Below, in pieces: positions 61,901 to 64,000 of a DNA stretch of 64,000 nt. Below the pieces are notes generated by a model. That model was not told where the DNA came from. It searched no databases and saw nothing but the letters and a program-made list of their open reading frames with translations. Origin of the DNA: Bacteroidota bacterium (GTDB lineage: Bacteria; Bacteroidota; Bacteroidia; Bacteroidales; VadinHA17); NCBI GenBank assembly GCA_029547705.1, contig JAKPOU010000034.1:62001-126000 (forward strand). The letters are read 5' to 3'. A program made the translations under genes and the position numbers. Position 1 is the first letter of the stretch. Each line of letters opens with the position of its first letter.

Positions 61901-64000
61901 TGTTCCGGTTCAGTGCAACAGCGGAACGGCCACTGTTCAGCTTACGGGAGGCGGAGGCACGGCACCGCTGACATACACCTTCAACGGTATCAGCAATGAA
62001 ACCGGCATATTCACCGGTATTTCCGCCGGAAACGGATATATCTGGAGCATCACCGATGCAAATAACTGTTCGCCTGTCACAGGTGTTACGGATATTTCAG
62101 AGCCTCCCGTCATAAGCACTGCTGCAAGCGTTGCAACGGAGATAACCTGCCATGGTGGCACTGCCACCGTTACCATTACCGGCAGCGGTGGCACACCGCC
62201 CCTGTCATACACCTTCAACGGATCCGTCAGTGCGACCGGAGTATTTCCCGGTATCAGGGCAGGTGTCTATGAATGGAGCGTTACCGATGCCAATGGCTGC
62301 GGTCCCTTCACGGGTACTCTTGAAGTTACCGAACCCCCACAGCTTTCGGGTTCAGCTTCGGTTACCGGAGCAATAGACTGCTATGGCGGAACGGCCACAG
62401 TCACTCTTACCGGCAGCGGAGGCACATCACCCCTGATATACACCTTCAACGGCATCAGCAATGGTACCGGCATATTCACCGGTATTCCCGCCGGAAACGC
62501 CTACATCTGGAGCATCACCGATGCAAATAACTGCGGTCCTGTCAATGGTGTCATAAATGTTACAGAACCTCCTCCCATAAACGGTGCCGCGTCGGTTACA
62601 ACTGTGATAGCATGTCATGGCGGAACGGCCACAGTCACTCTTACCGGCAGCGGAGGCACATCACCCCTGATTTATACCTTTAACGGCATCAGCAATGGTA
62701 CCGGCATATTCACCGGTATTCCTGCCGGAAGCGGATACAGCTGGAGTATCACTGATGCCCGTGGCTGCGGTCCTTTTACCGGCACTGTTGATATTTCGGA
62801 GCCCGAAGTGATAAATGCTTCGGTATCAATCACGGAGCCGATAATCTGTTACGGAGGCACAACAACAGTTATTTTAACGGGAAGCGGCGGCACGGCACCC
62901 CTGACATACACTTTCAACGGCATCAGCAATGATACCGGCATATTCACCGGTATTCCCGCCGCCGACGGATATATCTGGAGCATCACTGATGCCAATAACT
63001 GTACGCCTGTAACCGGTACCATTGATATTTCAGAGCCTCCCGCCATAAGCGCTGCTGCAAGCGTTGCAACGGAGATAGCATGTCACGGCGGAACGGTCAC
63101 TGTCGTCATTACCGGCAGCGGCGGCACACCGCCCTTGTCATACACCTTCAACGGATCCGTCAGTGCGACCGGAGTATTTCCCGGTATCAGTGCAGGCGTC
63201 TATGAATGGAGCGTTACCGATGCCAATGGCTGCGGTCCCTTCAGGGGTACTCTTGAAGTTACCGAACCCCCACAGCTTTCGGGTTCAGCTTCGGTTACCG
63301 GAGCAATAGCATGTCATGGCGGAACGGCCACAGTCACTCTTACCGGCAGCGGAGGCACATCACCCCTGACATACACCTTCAACGGCATCAGCAATGATAC
63401 CGGCATATTCACCGGTATTCCTGCCGGAAGCGGATACAGCTGGAGTATCACTGATGCCCGTGGCTGCGATCCTATTACCGGCACTGTTGATATTTCGGAG
63501 CCCGAAGTGATAAATGCTTCGGTATCAATCACGGAGCCGATAATCTGTTACGGAGGCACAACAACTGTTATTATAACGGGAAGCGGCGGTACTGCACCCC
63601 TGACATACACTTTCAACGGTATCAGCAACAGGACAGGGATCTTTGCGGGAATACCTGCGGGTTCTGATTACCACTGGAGCGTCACGGACACTTACTTATG
63701 CACCCCGGCAGCGGGAACACTGGACATCACGGAACCTCCGGAATACAGAGCTGAAATTACTTTTATCACGAATGTGTCAGTTTCCGGCGGCAATGACGGA
63801 AGTGTAACAGTTGAGGCGTCGGGTGGCACAGCTCCGTATCTGTTCAGACTGAATTCGGGAAGCTATCAGCCGTCAGGATCGTTCAGTGACCTGACTGCGG
63901 GCAGTTATTCCGTCACCGTCCGGGATGCTGCCCTATGTGAAACAGTATTGACTGTAAGAATTACCGAGCCGGTCGTACCTCTTTCCGGCACACTGGTTTC
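58938..64000 (+). CDS. Giant SprB-like repeat adhesin, N-terminal part (3' end beyond window)
   Basis: The frame is open from ATG 58938 to the window end (1687 codons seen); no stop is reached. The N-terminus is long: about 50 residues precede a hydrophobic segment (YILPAMVSVFLGFSG) with likely cleavage after AGA at 74. Domains in order: two or three HYR/Ig-like domains (about 80-330; CPGDIVV, CGPVTL), PKD-like beta domains (about 330-590), then 14 SprB-type repeats of 77-79 residues from about 595 on. Each repeat opens with a C-x-G-G/NG block, has GSGGT(A/P)PL(S/T)YTFNG in the middle and a second Cys in DANxC. The visible part resembles SprB-like and other giant T9SS cargo; a C-terminal T9SS signal would lie outside the window. 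Confidence 0.85.
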   Translation, partial: MKKMNLINMRHNSIVSFLKSIISFLAEFFPLWIFSEDETVLSTRLKRPDPAQYILPAMVSVFLGFSGQWNMAGAQGCDPSFRNCPGDIVVNVQPGTCGNNVSWTAPVMTAPCPGYTVTSNHEPGNFFNAGTTTVTYFSWEGTEKKDSCKFNVIVIDNQKPVVLTKNANLYIGQSGTAILRAADIDNGSYDNCSLILVPSRTVFTCSDVGQTIAVMLRGSDPSGNSSASGALVTVYDTVRPVIMTREFTLTLDNNGTGIIQASDIDNGTYDNCGPVTLSVTPSVFSCADQGDRTVRFTTTDIHGNTASRDVFISVRSSLKIHSISLSNCDAVGTYSLFNLNVSGGAGNYTYFWDCLDDNVKPFVQEIPYYPYVSFANTSHKVTPFFNNNIPNGSYTIRLTVTDGNGCRDSADMLIIKSGPVYGNVNFRKSVACEGSVVTYTVNPDPVATFDWEVENGTILSSVPYSNSVEVRWNLGVTRGVVRATLNKTNLVGEPCAATVIDSVSIDLIQPPVFNNPVNIACMGSEEIYTLTAPYQFYEWSVTGGVITEGGSDNNFVRVRWNEAPAGKVEVIVSTPAGCSSSAFVDVIINNLEGSVVSLTDISCNGAANGMVTVAAVEGSGLAPYEYSLDGGTYQSSGSFVNIGPGPHIVTIRDAHSCTFDVGFNITQPVILVASVNKSDVSCFGGSDGSVSVAGSGGTAPYEYSLNGGPFRTSGSFPGLPAGSYTVQVRDANLCTFVQKVMIMQPDAVSASAEVTIPVNCHGGTATVAITGSGGTPPLSYTFNGSVSTTGVFPGISAGVYEWSVTDANGCGPFRGTLEVTEPPQLSGSASVTGAIDCHGGTAIVTLTGSGGTSPLTYTFNGISNDTGIFTGIPAGNGYSWSITDANNCGPVSGVINVTEPPPINGAASVTTAIECHGGTATVRLTGGGGTAPLTYTFNGISNDTGIFTGIPAGSAYTWIITDSRGCGPVTGTLDVTEPAVITGSAMILVPVQCNSGTATVQLTGGGGTAPLTYTFNGISNETGIFTGISAGNGYIWSITDANNCSPVTGVTDISEPPVISTAASVATEITCHGGTATVTITGSGGTPPLSYTFNGSVSATGVFPGIRAGVYEWSVTDANGCGPFTGTLEVTEPPQLSGSASVTGAIDCYGGTATVTLTGSGGTSPLIYTFNGISNGTGIFTGIPAGNAYIWSITDANNCGPVNGVINVTEPPPINGAASVTTVIACHGGTATVTLTGSGGTSPLIYTFNGISNGTGIFTGIPAGSGYSWSITDARGCGPFTGTVDISEPEVINASVSITEPIICYGGTTTVILTGSGGTAPLTYTFNGISNDTGIFTGIPAADGYIWSITDANNCTPVTGTIDISEPPAISAAASVATEIACHGGTVTVVITGSGGTPPLSYTFNGSVSATGVFPGISAGVYEWSVTDANGCGPFRGTLEVTEPPQLSGSASVTGAIACHGGTATVTLTGSGGTSPLTYTFNGISNDTGIFTGIPAGSGYSWSITDARGCDPITGTVDISEPEVINASVSITEPIICYGGTTTVIITGSGGTAPLTYTFNGISNRTGIFAGIPAGSDYHWSVTDTYLCTPAAGTLDITEPPEYRAEITFITNVSVSGGNDGSVTVEASGGTAPYLFRLNSGSYQPSGSFSDLTAGSYSVTVRDAALCETVLTVRITEPVVPLSGTLV
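60744..64000 (+). repeat. Array of 14 SprB-like coding repeats
   Basis: The first Cys codon (or its equivalent) of each unit is at 60744, 60981, 61215, 61446, 61680, 61914, 62148, 62379, 62613, 62847, 63081, 63312, 63546 and 63780. Spacing is 237, 234, then 231 or 234 bp, always a multiple of 3. The last unit has Val in place of Cys. The first two and the last are divergent in sequence, the eleven between are very similar. Confidence 0.9.
61215..63779 (+). repeat. Higher-order 933-bp super-repeat (A-B-C-D) within the adhesin
   Basis: Units at 61215, 62148 and 63081 (A) are 933 bp apart each time and share GTPPLSYTFNG and GVYEWSVTDANGC. Each A unit is 231 bp long; all other units are 234 bp. 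Order: A B C D, A B C D, A B/C-hybrid D. The third round lacks one 234-bp unit. Confidence 0.85.

Noticed and set aside
61448..63532. Several minus-strand open frames of 60-95 residues inside the adhesin
   Set aside because: They recur at the repeat period and mirror the plus-strand codon pattern of the repeats; they have no protein features of their own.
1..64000. CRISPR arrays, insertion sequences, prophage or integrative element
   Set aside because: No regular short repeat array with unique spacers, transposase, integrase or phage structural gene was seen; the only arrays are the coding repeats of the adhesin.

Overview
The window reads as a chromosomal segment of a Bacteroidota bacterium, probably of the order Bacteroidales or a near relative. 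The evidence is a type IX secretion (T9SS) locus in its usual order (porV, porU, a PorP/SprF gene, gldJ, murF), several promoters of the Bacteroidota type (TTTG, about 17-20 nt, TAnnTTTG), OmpA/PD40/TPR envelope proteins, and a SprB-type repeat adhesin. Base composition and gene style look uniform. I see no insertion sequence, integrase, phage module, CRISPR array or rRNA.

Left part (1-16.9 kb), mostly minus strand. It opens with the 3' end of an RlmN-like radical SAM methyltransferase. Next come an acetyltransferase and three tandem paralogous envelope proteins that share TPR and PD40 beta-propeller parts but have three different C-termini (OmpA plus SPOR-like, SPOR-like only, transmembrane anchor). 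They are followed by a 2-oxoacid dehydrogenase E2, a family 2 glycosyltransferase, recR, a sodium:solute symporter (plus strand), a DUF6048/DUF6452-like pair and alaS.

Middle part (17-46.4 kb). Two tandem membrane-anchored M23 peptidases are followed by a CapA-like phosphoesterase, a MerR regulator, a Nif3 protein and a zinc-ribbon coiled-coil protein that ends in a clear terminator. After these come urocanate hydratase and the T9SS locus (ispF-porV-porU divergent from porP-gldJ-murF). A seven-gene minus-strand run follows: PhoH, DUF1080 lipoprotein, mtaB, inositol monophosphatase, LpxL-like acyltransferase, glycosyltransferase, metallophosphoesterase. FolC, a 5'-nucleotidase and an M28 peptidase close this part.

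Right part (46.4-64 kb). A PAS histidine kinase precedes a three-gene operon (DUF39, NIL-ferredoxin, UPF0280) that matches the aspartate-semialdehyde/sulfide route to homocysteine known from methanogens and sulfate reducers. Then come a Gre/Rnk-like factor, a patatin phospholipase, a tannase-family esterase, a lysozyme-like secreted protein, proC, an alpha-L-fucosidase, tRNA-Val(UAC) and the first 5 kb of a giant secreted adhesin. The adhesin holds 14 SprB-like repeats, 11 of them highly similar and ordered as a four-unit super-repeat of exactly 933 bp.

Taken together, the window joins core housekeeping genes with a secretion machine (PorU/PorV/GldJ/PorP), probable accessory envelope proteins (the PD40/TPR trio) and likely cargo (the adhesin). 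No convincing wholly new system is apparent. The best leads are the C-terminal diversification of the PD40/TPR trio, the compact homocysteine operon, the regular super-repeat of the adhesin, and several cis elements next to start codons.
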